Shown here in pieces: positions 25,141-33,748 of a stretch of 64,000 nt of DNA. Origin of the DNA: Mycobacterium sp. DL592 (lineage in GTDB: Bacteria > Actinomycetota > Actinomycetes > Mycobacteriales > Mycobacteriaceae). Below the pieces are notes generated by a model that saw only the letters and a list, made by a program, of their open reading frames with translations, searched no databases and was not told where the DNA came from. Positions within the stretch are counted from its first letter, which is position 1. Each line of letters opens with the position of its first letter. A program made the translations under genes and the position numbers. The DNA lies in the NCBI RefSeq assembly GCF_011694515.1, contig NZ_CP050192.1:1062963-1126962 (forward strand), read 5' to 3'.

Positions 25141-25158
25141 ACTAGAACACGTTCTAGT
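25141..25158. promoter_or_regulatory. KstR-type operator upstream of the DUF3556 gene
   Basis: ACTAGAACACGTTCTAGT has perfect 8-bp arms around AC. Its core TAGAACACGTTCTA fits the TNNAACNNGTTNNA motif bound by KstR, the TetR-type repressor of mycobacterial sterol catabolism. It ends 9 bp before the ATG, so a bound repressor would cover the start of transcription. Confidence 0.7.
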
Positions 25159-25167
25159 CTTGCCCGC

Positions 25168-26892
25168 ATGGGGTTTCTGAAGCAAGAAGTACCCGTCATC
25201 GACTTCGAGACGTGGAGCAAGGGCACGCGGGCCGAGAAGATCAAGCCGATGGCCCGGCACTGGGCCGAGGTCGGGTTCGGCACGCCGGTCATCCTGCATC
25301 TGTTCTACGTCGTCAAGATCCTGCTCTATATCTTCGTCGGCGCGCTGTTCGCGTTGGCCACCAAGGGAATTGACGGATGGGGCAATATCGGCCAGTGGTG
25401 GTCGGAGCCGATCGTGTTCGAGAAAGCCGTGCTCTACACGATGCTGTTCGAGGTCGTCGGCCTCGGCTGCGGCTTCGGGCCGTTGAACAACCGCTTCTTC
25501 CCCCCGATGGGATCGATCATCTACTGGTTGCGGCCGAACACCATTCGGCTGCCACCGTGGCCGAACCGGGTGCCGCTGACGACGGGTGATCGTCGCGGAC
25601 CGGTCGACATCGCGCTCTACGGGGCGCTGATCGTCATGCTGCTGGTCGCCCTGTTCTCCAACGGCACCGGACCCGTCCCCGCACTGGGCACCGAGGTGGG
25701 TCTGCTGCCGACCTGGCAGATCGCGGCCGTCCTGGGTCTGCTGGCGCTGGCCGGCCTGCGCGACAAGGTGATCTTCCTGGCCGCCCGCGGCGAGGTCTAT
25801 GCCAGCTTCGCGGTGGCCTTCCTGTTCGCCGGGGTCGACGTCATCATCGCCCTCAAGCTGGTGTGCATGGCGATCTGGATCGGCGCCGCGACCTCCAAGC
25901 TCACCCGCCACTTCCCATTCGTCATCTCCACGATGATGTCCAACAGCCCGGTGATGCGGCCCCGCTTCCTCAAGCGGATGTTCTTCGCGAACTTTCCCGA
26001 GGACCTGCGGCCCGGGCGGCTGTCCCATGTGCTGGCCCATGTCAGCACGGCCATCGAGATGGGCATCCCGCTGGTGCTGTTCTTCTCCCACGGCGGCTGG
26101 CCGACGGCCATCGCTGCGTTCGTGATGGTCTGCTTTCACCTCGGCATCCTCTCGGCTATCCCGATGGGCGTGCCGCTGGAGTGGAACGTCTTCATGATCT
26201 TCTCGGTGCTGTCGCTGTTCGTCGCGCACGCCCAGATCGGCATCACCGACCTGACCAGTCCGTGGCCGGTCGTGCTGTTCGCGGTGCTGGCGTTCTTCGT
26301 GTTCCTCGGCAACACCGTCCCGCGCAAGGTCTCCTTCCTGCCTGGTATGCGCTACTACGCCGGCAACTGGGACACCACGCTGTGGTGCATCAAGCCCTCA
26401 GCCGAGGCCAAGATCGACAAGAACCTGGTCGCGATCGCCAACATGCCGGCCGCCCAGCTGGAGAAGTTCTACGGCAGCAAGGAAGCCGCCCAGATCCCGA
26501 TCTACATGGGATATGCGTTCCGCGCGTTCAACACTCACGGCAAGGCGTTGTTCACCTTGGCCCACCGCGCCATGGCCGGGCAGAACGAGGACGACTACTC
26601 GATCACCGACGGCGAACGCATCTGCAGCATGGCCATCGGCTGGAACTTCGGCGACGGCCACATGCACAACGAGCAGCTGATCAACGCGATGCAGCAGCGC
26701 TGCGGGTTCGAGCCCGGCGAGGTGCGGGTGGTTCTGCTCGACGCCCAGCCCTTGCACAAGCAGCGCCAGGAGTACCGCCTCGTCGACGCCGCGACCGGCG
26801 AGTTCGAGCGCGGCTGGGTGGCCGTCGCCGACATGGCCACCCGCCAGCCGTGGGACGACGACCTGCCGGTGCATGTGACCAGCGGCAAGTAA
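25168..26892 (+). CDS. DUF3556 transmembrane protein
   Basis: 574 aa. About 8-10 membrane segments fill residues 40-395 (VILHLFYVVKILLYIFVGALFALA, IALYGALIVMLLVALFS, VVLFAVLAFFVFLG), followed by a soluble C-terminal domain (about 400-574). Family members occur across mycolata; the function is unknown. The TLWCIKPSAEAK to LLDAQPLHKQRQEYRLVDAATGEFERGWV region may hold the catalytic part, with conserved-looking HRAMAGQNEDDYSITDGE and GWNFGDGHMHNEQL. The KstR-type operator links it to sterol or related lipid use. ATG 25168 is the only start consistent with the operator position. A long hairpin follows the stop. Confidence 0.8.
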   Translation: MGFLKQEVPVIDFETWSKGTRAEKIKPMARHWAEVGFGTPVILHLFYVVKILLYIFVGALFALATKGIDGWGNIGQWWSEPIVFEKAVLYTMLFEVVGLGCGFGPLNNRFFPPMGSIIYWLRPNTIRLPPWPNRVPLTTGDRRGPVDIALYGALIVMLLVALFSNGTGPVPALGTEVGLLPTWQIAAVLGLLALAGLRDKVIFLAARGEVYASFAVAFLFAGVDVIIALKLVCMAIWIGAATSKLTRHFPFVISTMMSNSPVMRPRFLKRMFFANFPEDLRPGRLSHVLAHVSTAIEMGIPLVLFFSHGGWPTAIAAFVMVCFHLGILSAIPMGVPLEWNVFMIFSVLSLFVAHAQIGITDLTSPWPVVLFAVLAFFVFLGNTVPRKVSFLPGMRYYAGNWDTTLWCIKPSAEAKIDKNLVAIANMPAAQLEKFYGSKEAAQIPIYMGYAFRAFNTHGKALFTLAHRAMAGQNEDDYSITDGERICSMAIGWNFGDGHMHNEQLINAMQQRCGFEPGEVRVVLLDAQPLHKQRQEYRLVDAATGEFERGWVAVADMATRQPWDDDLPVHVTSGK

Positions 26893-26896
26893 GACA

Positions 26897-26959
26897 CATC
26901 GATTCTGCGGTGAGGGCGCGGGAATCGCCGGAAATGGCGCCCTCACCGCAGAATCGATG
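26897..26959. terminator. 23-bp perfect inverted repeat (terminator)
   Basis: Positions 26897-26919 pair perfectly with 26937-26959 around a 17-nt loop. It starts 4 bp after the DUF3556 stop. It is far longer than needed for termination and has no U-tract. Confidence 0.75.
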
Positions 26960-26975
26960 CGCTGCGTGCGCGCCT

Positions 26976-26987
26976 AACCGAACGGTT
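26976..26987. promoter_or_regulatory. Palindrome AACCGAACGGTT upstream of the thiolase operon
   Basis: AACCG and CGGTT flank AA, with a further GGTT downstream. It lies 88 bp before the thiolase ATG. TetR-family repressors of acyl-CoA genes bind similar short palindromes; which protein binds here is unknown. Confidence 0.35.
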
Positions 26988-27075
26988 GGTTGGCCCCGCC
27001 CGGGGGCGGTCTGATGAGGCGTGTTATTAATCGAGGACTAACTATTCGTCTTACCCCAGCAGAAGGAGAAGGTCG

Positions 27076-28233
27076 ATGGCTGAAGCGGTCATTGTCGAGG
27101 CTGTGCGCTCACCAGTCGGTAAGCGCAACGGCGCACTGTCCGGAGTGCACCCCGCCGAGCTGTCGGCCCAGGTGCTCAACGGCCTGGTCGAGCGGGCCGG
27201 TGTCGACCCGGCTCTCGTGGACGACGTGATCTGGGGCTGCGTCATGCAGGCCGGTGAGCAGGCACTCGACATCGCCCGCACCGCGGCGCTGAGCGCCGGG
27301 TGGCCGGAGTCCGTCGCCGGAGTCACGGTGGACCGTCAGTGCGGCTCCAGCCAGCAGTCGCTGAACTTCGCCGTCGCCGGCGTGATCGCCGGCCACTACG
27401 ACGTCGTCGTCGCCGGTGGTGTCGAGTCCATGTCGCGCACCCCGATGGGCTCGTCGCTGGCCAACGGCGGCAACCCCTACGGGGCGTCGTTCAAGGCGCG
27501 CTACGCCAAGACGCCCAACCAGGGCATCGGCGCCGAGATGATCGCCGAGCAGTGGGGCTTCAGCCGCACCCAGCTCGACGAGTTCTCCCTGCGATCGCAT
27601 GAAAAGGCCGCTGCGGCACAGGATTCCGGTGCGTTCAAGGATCAGATCGTCGGCATCAAGACTCAGGACGCCGACGGCAACGACACGGTGGTGCTCGAGG
27701 ACGGCGGTATCCGCCGTGGCGGCACCGTCGAGTCGATGGCCAAGATCAAGCCCGCGTTCTCCGAGGACGGCGTGATCCACGCCGGCAACTCCAGCCAGAT
27801 CTCCGACGGTTCGGCCGCGCTGCTGATCATGTCGGCTGAGAAGGCCAAGGACCTGGGCCTCAAGCCGCTGGCGAAGGTGCACACCGCCACCCTGGCCGGT
27901 GCCGACCCGGTGATCATGCTGACCGCTCCGATCCCGGCCACCCAGAAGGCGTTGAAGAAGTCGGGCCTGAGCGTCGACGACATCGGCGTGTTCGAGGTCA
28001 ATGAGGCGTTCGCGCCGGTTCCGATGGCCTGGCTCAAGGACATCGGTGCCGACGAGTCCAAGCTCAACCCCAACGGCGGTGCCATCGCGCTCGGCCACCC
28101 GCTCGGCGGTTCGGGTGCACGCATCCTGACCACGCTGCTGTATCACATGCGGGACAACAACATTCGCTACGGCCTGCAGACCATGTGTGAGGGCGGCGGC
28201 CAGGCCAACGCCACCATCCTCGAGCTGCTCTAG
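27076..28233 (+). CDS. Thiolase (acetyl-CoA acetyltransferase / 3-ketoacyl-CoA thiolase)
   Basis: 385 aa. Acyl-accepting Cys in VDRQCGSSQQSLNFA (about C89), His in GHPLGGSGARI (about H340) and the second Cys in MCEGGGQAN (about C373) form the active site. It cleaves 3-ketoacyl-CoA to acetyl-CoA and a shortened acyl-CoA, or condenses acetyl-CoA. The sequence resembles the steroid/FadA5-FadA6 group of actinobacterial thiolases, but the exact substrate is not readable. GAAGGAGAAGG precedes the ATG. From memory the M. tuberculosis equivalent (Rv1135A) is only a fragment; here the gene is full length. Cotranscribed with the enoyl-CoA hydratase 2 bp downstream. Confidence 0.92.
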   Translation: MAEAVIVEAVRSPVGKRNGALSGVHPAELSAQVLNGLVERAGVDPALVDDVIWGCVMQAGEQALDIARTAALSAGWPESVAGVTVDRQCGSSQQSLNFAVAGVIAGHYDVVVAGGVESMSRTPMGSSLANGGNPYGASFKARYAKTPNQGIGAEMIAEQWGFSRTQLDEFSLRSHEKAAAAQDSGAFKDQIVGIKTQDADGNDTVVLEDGGIRRGGTVESMAKIKPAFSEDGVIHAGNSSQISDGSAALLIMSAEKAKDLGLKPLAKVHTATLAGADPVIMLTAPIPATQKALKKSGLSVDDIGVFEVNEAFAPVPMAWLKDIGADESKLNPNGGAIALGHPLGGSGARILTTLLYHMRDNNIRYGLQTMCEGGGQANATILELL

Positions 28234-28235
28234 AG

Positions 28236-29033
28236 GTGTCAGACGTGCAAGCCCCCGCCGCTCTCTACGAGCGGCGGGGCAACGTCGCGCTGATCACCAT
28301 CAACCGGCCCGAGGCCCGCAACGCCGTCAACGCCGCGGTCAGCACGGCCCTCGGTGACGCGCTGCAGCAGGCGCAGGACGACGCCGAGGTGTGGGCGGTG
28401 GTGGTCACCGGTGCGGGCGACAAGTCGTTCTGCGCCGGCGCCGACCTCAAGGCAATCTCGCGGCGGGAGAACATCTTTCACCCGCAACACCCCGAATGGG
28501 GTTTCGCCGGTTACGTCCGGCACGTCATCGACAAGCCCACCATCGCCGCGGTGAACGGCACCGCGCTGGGCGGTGGCACCGAGCTGGCGCTGGCCAGTGA
28601 TCTCGTGGTCGCCGCGCAGAGCGCCACGTTCGGTCTACCGGAGGTCAAGCGCGGACTGGTGGCCGCGGCGGGCGGGGTGTTCCGCATCGTCGAGCAACTT
28701 CCGCGCAAGGTGGCCATGGGTCTGCTGTTCACCGGCGAACCCATCACCGCCGACCAGGCGCTGCAGTGGGGCCTGATCAACCAGGTGGCGCCCGACGGCA
28801 CTGTGGTCGAGGCGGCGTTGGCTCTTGCGCAACGCATCACCGTTAACGCGCCGCTGGCCGTGCAGGCCAGCAAGCGCATCGCGGTCGGTGTCGATGACGG
28901 GACTGTCACCGCCGACGAGGTCGGCTGGTCGCGCACCATGCGCGAGATCGGCGCCCTGATGAAGTCCGAGGACGCCAAGGAGGGGCCGCTGGCCTTCGCC
29001 GAGAAGCGCCCGCCGGTGTGGAAGGCGCGCTAA
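28236..29033 (+). CDS. Enoyl-CoA hydratase/isomerase (crotonase family)
   Basis: 265 aa. FCAGADLKAI (about 67-76) forms the oxyanion hole; NGTALGGGTELALASDLVVAA (about 107-127) carries the CoA-binding turn with E115 in the position of one hydratase Glu, and GLPEVKRGLVAAAGG (about 135-149) carries the second (E138). It probably hydrates 2-enoyl-CoA for the preceding thiolase. GTG 28236 lies 2 bp after the thiolase stop; GTG 28245 is possible. Confidence 0.9.
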   Translation: MSDVQAPAALYERRGNVALITINRPEARNAVNAAVSTALGDALQQAQDDAEVWAVVVTGAGDKSFCAGADLKAISRRENIFHPQHPEWGFAGYVRHVIDKPTIAAVNGTALGGGTELALASDLVVAAQSATFGLPEVKRGLVAAAGGVFRIVEQLPRKVAMGLLFTGEPITADQALQWGLINQVAPDGTVVEAALALAQRITVNAPLAVQASKRIAVGVDDGTVTADEVGWSRTMREIGALMKSEDAKEGPLAFAEKRPPVWKAR

Positions 29034-29828
29034 CTAGGCGTTCGGTGCCTTGGTGGTCGACGGCGTCGCCGACGTCGCCGACGTCGCCGACGTCGCCGAC
29101 GTCGTCGGCGCCTCGCTCGACGTAGTGGCCGTCGTGGAGGTGGTCGACGTGGAGGTGGTCGACGTCGTCGTGCCCGCCTCACTCGGGGTCAGCACCGTGT
29201 CGATCATGTAGATGTAGGCGCCCTTGGCGGTGTAGCTGCAGACGACCTTCGCGGTGTCGTTGACCTTGATGTCGCCACCCTTGCCGGTGACGCTGATCAG
29301 CCGGCCGTCCTGCGTGGGCATCTTGCCTGCGACGTCGTTGGGGCCCAGGTAGCCGAGCACCATGTGGTAGAAGACCGTCGGCAGCAGTACCGCCGGATTG
29401 CTCTTCAGCGTCGCCAGGGTGGACTCGTCAAGCTTCGCGAACGCCTCGTCGGTCGGTGCGAACACGACGTAGGGGCCGCCGTCGAGCACCGAGGTGACGT
29501 TGACCGCCGGGTTCAGCTTGCCGGAGATAGCTGCGCTGAAGGTGCTCAGATCGGGGTTGTTGGCGATCGCCACCGAGGCGACCTGGTTACCCATGCTGGT
29601 GATCGAACCGGCACCCGTGGGCACCTTGTTCTTGTACGCGTCGCAGCCCGGGCCCTGCGGATCCGGCAGCTGGGTCATGCTCGGCACCGGTATCGCCGAG
29701 GTGGTCGGCGCCGCGGTGTCGGTGGTCGGGGTGGTCGGATCGGCGTAGGCCTGTACGGCCGTCGGGATCGCGACGGCGATGGCGGCGACGGCCGCGGCCA
29801 CGCCGAGGGTCTTGGTACGAGTGCTCAC
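29034..29828 (-). CDS. Secreted fasciclin-domain protein (MPT70/MPT83-like)
   Basis: 264 aa. A cleavable signal peptide (about 1-29, ends AYA/DP) lacks a lipobox, so it is secreted like MPT70. One FAS1 domain (about 75-215) holds VASVAIANNPDLSTFSAAIS, GPYVVFAPTDEAFAKL, VFYHMVLGYLG and IYMIDTVLTP. The C-terminal tail is Thr/Ser/Ala only and is built from DNA repeats (29065-29163). FAS1 proteins mediate adhesion; the tail may be glycosylated, as other Thr-rich mycobacterial tails are. GTG start with AGGAG upstream. The stop abuts the hydratase stop. Confidence 0.9.
   Translation of the reverse strand: MSTRTKTLGVAAAVAAIAVAIPTAVQAYADPTTPTTDTAAPTTSAIPVPSMTQLPDPQGPGCDAYKNKVPTGAGSITSMGNQVASVAIANNPDLSTFSAAISGKLNPAVNVTSVLDGGPYVVFAPTDEAFAKLDESTLATLKSNPAVLLPTVFYHMVLGYLGPNDVAGKMPTQDGRLISVTGKGGDIKVNDTAKVVCSYTAKGAYIYMIDTVLTPSEAGTTTSTTSTSTTSTTATTSSEAPTTSATSATSATSATPSTTKAPNA
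29065..29163. repeat. Tandem repeats coding the fasciclin C-terminal tail
   Basis: GTCGCCGAC occurs four times in a row (29065-29100), and the 15-mer GTGGAGGTGGTCGAC twice (29134-29163). Units are multiples of 3, so copy number changes would keep the frame and only change tail length. Confidence 0.8.
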
Positions 29829-29961
29829 AACGGCTCCTAGCTGGTCATCCGGAGTCGGCGAGTCGCGGGTTCCCCGGTCGCCGCGACGCCTGACGCATCG
29901 TACTGGCCGCCGGGTAGCCCTCCCAAAAGGGCCTGTTCAGGGTGCCGGGCGATGGTCCGCC

Positions 29962-29967
29962 TACGAT
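29962..29967 (+). promoter_or_regulatory. -10 box TACGAT of the gamma carbonic anhydrase gene
   Basis: TACGAT ends 7 nt before ATG 29975, so the ATG at 29966 inside the box is unlikely to be the start. Confidence 0.5.
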
Positions 29968-29974
29968 GTCGGCC

Positions 29975-30502
29975 ATGGCCGAGCCCCTGATCGTCTCGCT
30001 GCACGGACGCACCCCCGAACTACACCCGGAAGCCTGGGTCGCCCCCAACGCCAGCCTCATCGGCTGGATCCGGCTGGGCGCGCGGTCCAGCGTGTGGTAC
30101 TCCGCGACACTGCGGGCCGAGGCCGAACCGATCGAGGTCGGCGCCGGAACCAACATCCAGGACGGCGCGACCCTGCACGTCGACCCCGAATACCCGCTCA
30201 GCCTGGGCAGCGGCGTGACCGTCGGCCACAACGCCGTGCTCCATGGCTGCACTGTCGAGGACGGCTGCCTGATCGGAATGGGCGCGATCGTGCTCAACGG
30301 CGCGGTGATCGGCGCCGGCTCCATCGTGGCCGCCGGGGCACTCGTGCCGCAGGGCGTGGTCGTCCCCCCGCGTTCGCTGATCGCCGGCGTTCCCGGCAAG
30401 GTCCGCCGCGAACTCAGCGATGCCGAACTGGCCGGCAACCGGGTCAACGCCGCGGTCTACGAGGATCTGATGACCCTGCACCGCGGCGCGACGTCGACGT
30501 AG
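29975..30502 (+). CDS. Gamma-type carbonic anhydrase-like hexapeptide protein
   Basis: 175 aa, a left-handed beta-helix (LbH) protein. Repeats such as VAPNASLIGWIRLGARSSVWYSATLRAEAEPIEVGAGTNIQDGATLHVD carry the conserved Arg/Gln/Asp positions. Zn-type His positions lie in ATLHVD (H67), VGHNAVLHGC (H83 and H88). It would form a trimer with metal between subunits and hydrate CO2, although many bacterial members have weak or no activity. Cytoplasmic. Leaderless start. Confidence 0.87.
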   Translation: MAEPLIVSLHGRTPELHPEAWVAPNASLIGWIRLGARSSVWYSATLRAEAEPIEVGAGTNIQDGATLHVDPEYPLSLGSGVTVGHNAVLHGCTVEDGCLIGMGAIVLNGAVIGAGSIVAAGALVPQGVVVPPRSLIAGVPGKVRRELSDAELAGNRVNAAVYEDLMTLHRGATST

Positions 30503-30571
30503 AGGTCGATCTCACACCGACGTCAGGTTTGCGTCACGTCCGCAGCGCCAATATTTCGTACCGTGGAAGCA

Positions 30572-31705
30572 ATGCGCATCCTGGTCACCGGCGCCACCGG
30601 ATATGTGGGCTCACGGCTGGTGGCCGAACTCCTGCGGGACGGCCACCAGGTGGTGGCCGCCACCCGCGACCCCGAGAAACTCGGCCGCTTCGGCTGGTGT
30701 GACCGGGTGGACGGGGTGCTATTCGACGCCGATGACCCGGACACCGTCGAGGCGGCCTTTGCTGTTGCCGGGCCGATCGACGTCGTCTATTACCTGGTGC
30801 ACGGCATCGGGATCAAGGGCTACCGGGACCGCGACAACTCCGGCGCGGCGATCGTCGCCGCCGCCGCCACGGCTGCAGGAGTGCGGCGCATCGTCTATCT
30901 CGGCGGGTTCGTCCCCGACGACGGCGCCCTGTCGGAGCACCTGGCCGGGCGGGCCGAAGTCGCCGCGGCATTGTCCGTCGACGGCGGCCCGGAACTGGTG
31001 TGGCTGGGTGCGGCGGTCATCCTCGGCGCCGGGTCGACGTCGTTCGAGATGGTGCGCTACGTCGGCGACCGGTTCTGGCTGATCCCGCTGCCGCCGTGGG
31101 CCGACAACGACATCGACCCGATCTCCATCCGCGACGTCCTCTACTACCTGCTGCTGGCGGCCGACCCGGCCAGCGTCCCGGCCGGCGCCTACGACATAGT
31201 CGGGCCGACGACCACCACATACCGCGGACTGCTGGAAAGCTATGTCGATGCGACGGGAGCGGTGCGGGCCGGACTGCCGGTTCATGACGTCATCCCACAC
31301 GCACTCGTCGGCCGGGTGGCGGGTGCCGCGGTACCGGTGCCCAGCGGACTGGCCGCCGATCTCATCGAATCGCTGGACCATCCGATGACCGCCTCGGACA
31401 CCGTGCTGGGTGACTACGTGCCGGATCCGCCGGGCGGTCTCACCGAGATCGACGACGCCATCGCCGCCGCGGTATCCAGTCCGGCGCCGCGGCCGGTGGA
31501 CCAACTCGCCGACCCGCACCACCTCGCCGACAGCGACCCGGTCTGGGCCGGCGGGGACACCCTGCGACTGCAGCGGCTCGCCGCCACGGTGACGCCTTCG
31601 GTAGCGCGCTCGGCGCTCGGATTGTTCGCCGCGGTGCCCGGCCCGCTGGCCGGGGTGCTGCGCACCGGGCTGGATTTCGTATTGGCTAAGGTGCCGACAC
31701 GATGA
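30572..31705 (+). CDS. NAD(P)-binding Rossmann protein (atypical SDR, NmrA/epimerase-like)
   Basis: 377 aa. The N-terminus [25 protein letters not shown] has the GxxGxxG cofactor motif and ATRDPEKL after the second strand. [41 protein letters not shown] is the middle of the SDR fold without the catalytic YxxxK, as in atypical SDRs. A DUF2867-like or other C-terminal part (about 250-377) is of unknown role. ATG 30572 fits the fold; GTG 30563 adds three residues. The stop overlaps the CPBP gene (ATGA), indicating an operon. Confidence 0.82.
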   Translation: MRILVTGATGYVGSRLVAELLRDGHQVVAATRDPEKLGRFGWCDRVDGVLFDADDPDTVEAAFAVAGPIDVVYYLVHGIGIKGYRDRDNSGAAIVAAAATAAGVRRIVYLGGFVPDDGALSEHLAGRAEVAAALSVDGGPELVWLGAAVILGAGSTSFEMVRYVGDRFWLIPLPPWADNDIDPISIRDVLYYLLLAADPASVPAGAYDIVGPTTTTYRGLLESYVDATGAVRAGLPVHDVIPHALVGRVAGAAVPVPSGLAADLIESLDHPMTASDTVLGDYVPDPPGGLTEIDDAIAAAVSSPAPRPVDQLADPHHLADSDPVWAGGDTLRLQRLAATVTPSVARSALGLFAAVPGPLAGVLRTGLDFVLAKVPTR

Positions 31706-32397
31706 CCCTGCTGTCGCAGATCCGCGCCGTGGCCGCGAACATCGCTGTGCCGCGTCAGGAATGGCCCTCGGTGGTGCGCCGCCGACGGATCCTGGTGTGC
31801 GTCGTGCTGGTGCTCGGCGCGGTACTGCTCGGGTATTCGTTGAGCCGGCGCCCCGGTGACGAGAACTTCTACTGGCTGACACTGGTGCTGGCCGCGGTGT
31901 GGACGGCGGGTGCGATGCTGTCCGGGCCGCTTCACCTGGGCTGTATCCGGTGGCAGGGGCGCAACCAGCGACCCGTCATCACCGGGGTCGCCGTCGGGTT
32001 GGGCCTCGGCGTGGTGTTCCTGGCCGGTGGTCTGGTGGTACGCGAGATCCCGCTGATCGCCGAACGCGTGACCCGCGTGCTGGAGTACACCAACCACGGC
32101 AACCTCACCCTGATCGTCGTCATCACGCTGGTCAACGGCTTCGCCGAGGAACTGTTCTTCCGCGGTGCGCTGTACACCGCGCTCGGTGCATTCCACCCGG
32201 TGCTGATCTCCACGCTGCTCTACACGGTGGCGACCTCGGCGAGCGGCAACCCCATGCTGGGGTTCGCCGCGATCATCCTCGGCACGGTGTGCGCCTGGGA
32301 GCGACGGGCCACCGGGGGAGTGCTGGCACCTGTGCTCACCCACGTGGTGTGGGGGCTGATCATGGTGCTGGCCCTGCCCCCGCTGTTCGGCCTCTAA
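31702..32397 (+). CDS. CPBP-family intramembrane metalloprotease
   Basis: 231 aa, about 6-7 membrane helices. The catalytic motif EELFFRG (about 149-155) and the second motif HVVWGLI (about 214) are those of CAAX prenyl protease/Abi proteins, which bind Zn in the membrane. The FHPVLIS third motif is also visible. Bacterial members act in bacteriocin immunity or in protein maturation; the target is unknown. Translationally coupled to the SDR gene and sharing 4 bp (TTAA) with the convergent MFS gene. Confidence 0.86.
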   Translation: MTLLSQIRAVAANIAVPRQEWPSVVRRRRILVCVVLVLGAVLLGYSLSRRPGDENFYWLTLVLAAVWTAGAMLSGPLHLGCIRWQGRNQRPVITGVAVGLGLGVVFLAGGLVVREIPLIAERVTRVLEYTNHGNLTLIVVITLVNGFAEELFFRGALYTALGAFHPVLISTLLYTVATSASGNPMLGFAAIILGTVCAWERRATGGVLAPVLTHVVWGLIMVLALPPLFGL

Positions 32398-33680
32398 CCC
32401 AGCGGGTTGGCGATCTCGTCGCGCGGCATCCGAGCCGCCACCAAGGCGATCGCCGCCAGCAGCACCGGCAGCACGCCCGCCGCACCGAAGATGTACTCGA
32501 CTGGCACCACCTTCGAGAGCGGGCCTGCCACGGCCATCGACACCGGCATGAAGGCCAGCGAGACGAAGAAGTCCAGGCTCGAGACGCGGCCCAGCATCGC
32601 CGGCGGCACGCGGCGCTGCAGCAGGGTGCCCCAGATGACGCCGGCGCCCTCGGCGAGACCGATGAGAAACAGCGCGATCAGCATCACCGGCAGCGAGGAG
32701 GTCGTGCCGACGATCACGAACGGCAACGAGCCGACGCCCCACATCGTCATCATCACCGTGAGGTAGCGCCGCGGCAGTGGTCGTGACGACACCACGACGG
32801 CGCCGATCGCGCTGCCAACTCCGAACGCGGCGAGCATCAGCCCGTACACCTGCGACCCGTGCGCGAACCGCTCGCGCGCGATGAACGGCAACAGCACCTC
32901 GATCGGGCCCAATGCCAGGAATACCCAGGTGCTGGCGAACAGCAGGGTCCAGCGCAGCCACGGCGTGTGCAGCACGAAGCGCAGACCGTCACGCAGATCG
33001 GTGAATACGTGCGGCTTTTCGCGGTCGACGGTCAGCACGATGTGCTCGCCGTCGCCCCGGCGCATCGACACCAGAAGGACCAGACCGATCACCATCAGCG
33101 CGGTCACCGTCACCGAGCCGAGTGCGGGGAAGGTGAGCCCGACCAGGACACCGGCCACCGCGGGGCCGATGGCTTGCTGCAGGGTCGGGCGGACTGCGCC
33201 TTCGACCCCGTTGGCGGCCAGCAGGTGCTCGGCCGGCAGGATCCTGGGCAGATAAGCGTTGTAGGCGGGGAAGAAGAACGCCGCACCGACGCCGAGAACC
33301 GTTGCGGCAACGGCCATATGCCAGAGTCGCAGTTCGCCGAGCAAGCCGAGCAGGGCAACAGCGCCGGTGGCTGTGGCATTGGCGGCCTCGACGGCGATGA
33401 TGATTGCCCGTTGTGGCGCACGGTCGGCGACAATCCCGCCGACGAGCATGAAGGCCAGCATTCCGCCGGCGAGGCAGGCCGCGACGAGCGACAGCGCGGC
33501 GGGGTCGTCGGCCAGCGCGATGACCTGAAGGGCCATCACCACGGTCCACATACCTTCGGCGAACAGGAACAGCGACATCGCCGCGATCAGCAGGCGGAAC
33601 TCGCGGAACCCGAAGGGGGCGAGCACACGCCAGCCGCCGGTGGTCCGCACCGGCGGGTCTACCTCACACGGCGTGCCCAT
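32394..33680 (-). CDS. MFS transporter, MFS_3/drug-efflux type
   Basis: 428 aa with about 12 membrane helices. GGIVADRAPQRAIII (about 80-94) resembles the conserved loop 2-3 motif of major facilitator exporters (GxxaDRxgrr). The family resembles enterobactin exporter EntS/Tap-type efflux proteins. A drug or siderophore export role is likely but the ligand is unknown. The ATG at 33680 is chosen; the gene stands alone and faces away from the echA-type gene. Confidence 0.87.
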   Translation of the reverse strand: MGTPCEVDPPVRTTGGWRVLAPFGFREFRLLIAAMSLFLFAEGMWTVVMALQVIALADDPAALSLVAACLAGGMLAFMLVGGIVADRAPQRAIIIAVEAANATATGAVALLGLLGELRLWHMAVAATVLGVGAAFFFPAYNAYLPRILPAEHLLAANGVEGAVRPTLQQAIGPAVAGVLVGLTFPALGSVTVTALMVIGLVLLVSMRRGDGEHIVLTVDREKPHVFTDLRDGLRFVLHTPWLRWTLLFASTWVFLALGPIEVLLPFIARERFAHGSQVYGLMLAAFGVGSAIGAVVVSSRPLPRRYLTVMMTMWGVGSLPFVIVGTTSSLPVMLIALFLIGLAEGAGVIWGTLLQRRVPPAMLGRVSSLDFFVSLAFMPVSMAVAGPLSKVVPVEYIFGAAGVLPVLLAAIALVAARMPRDEIANPLG

Positions 33681-33748
33681 GGAGTCGATGGTCCACGACC
33701 GAACGGGGTCGAGTCCACCGATTTTCAGCGTGGAGGCGGGCGGCCGCG

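Noticed and set aside
29065..29163. Short regular repeats as a CRISPR array
   Set aside because: Units of 9 and 15 bp without spacers, in the coding frame of a secreted protein.
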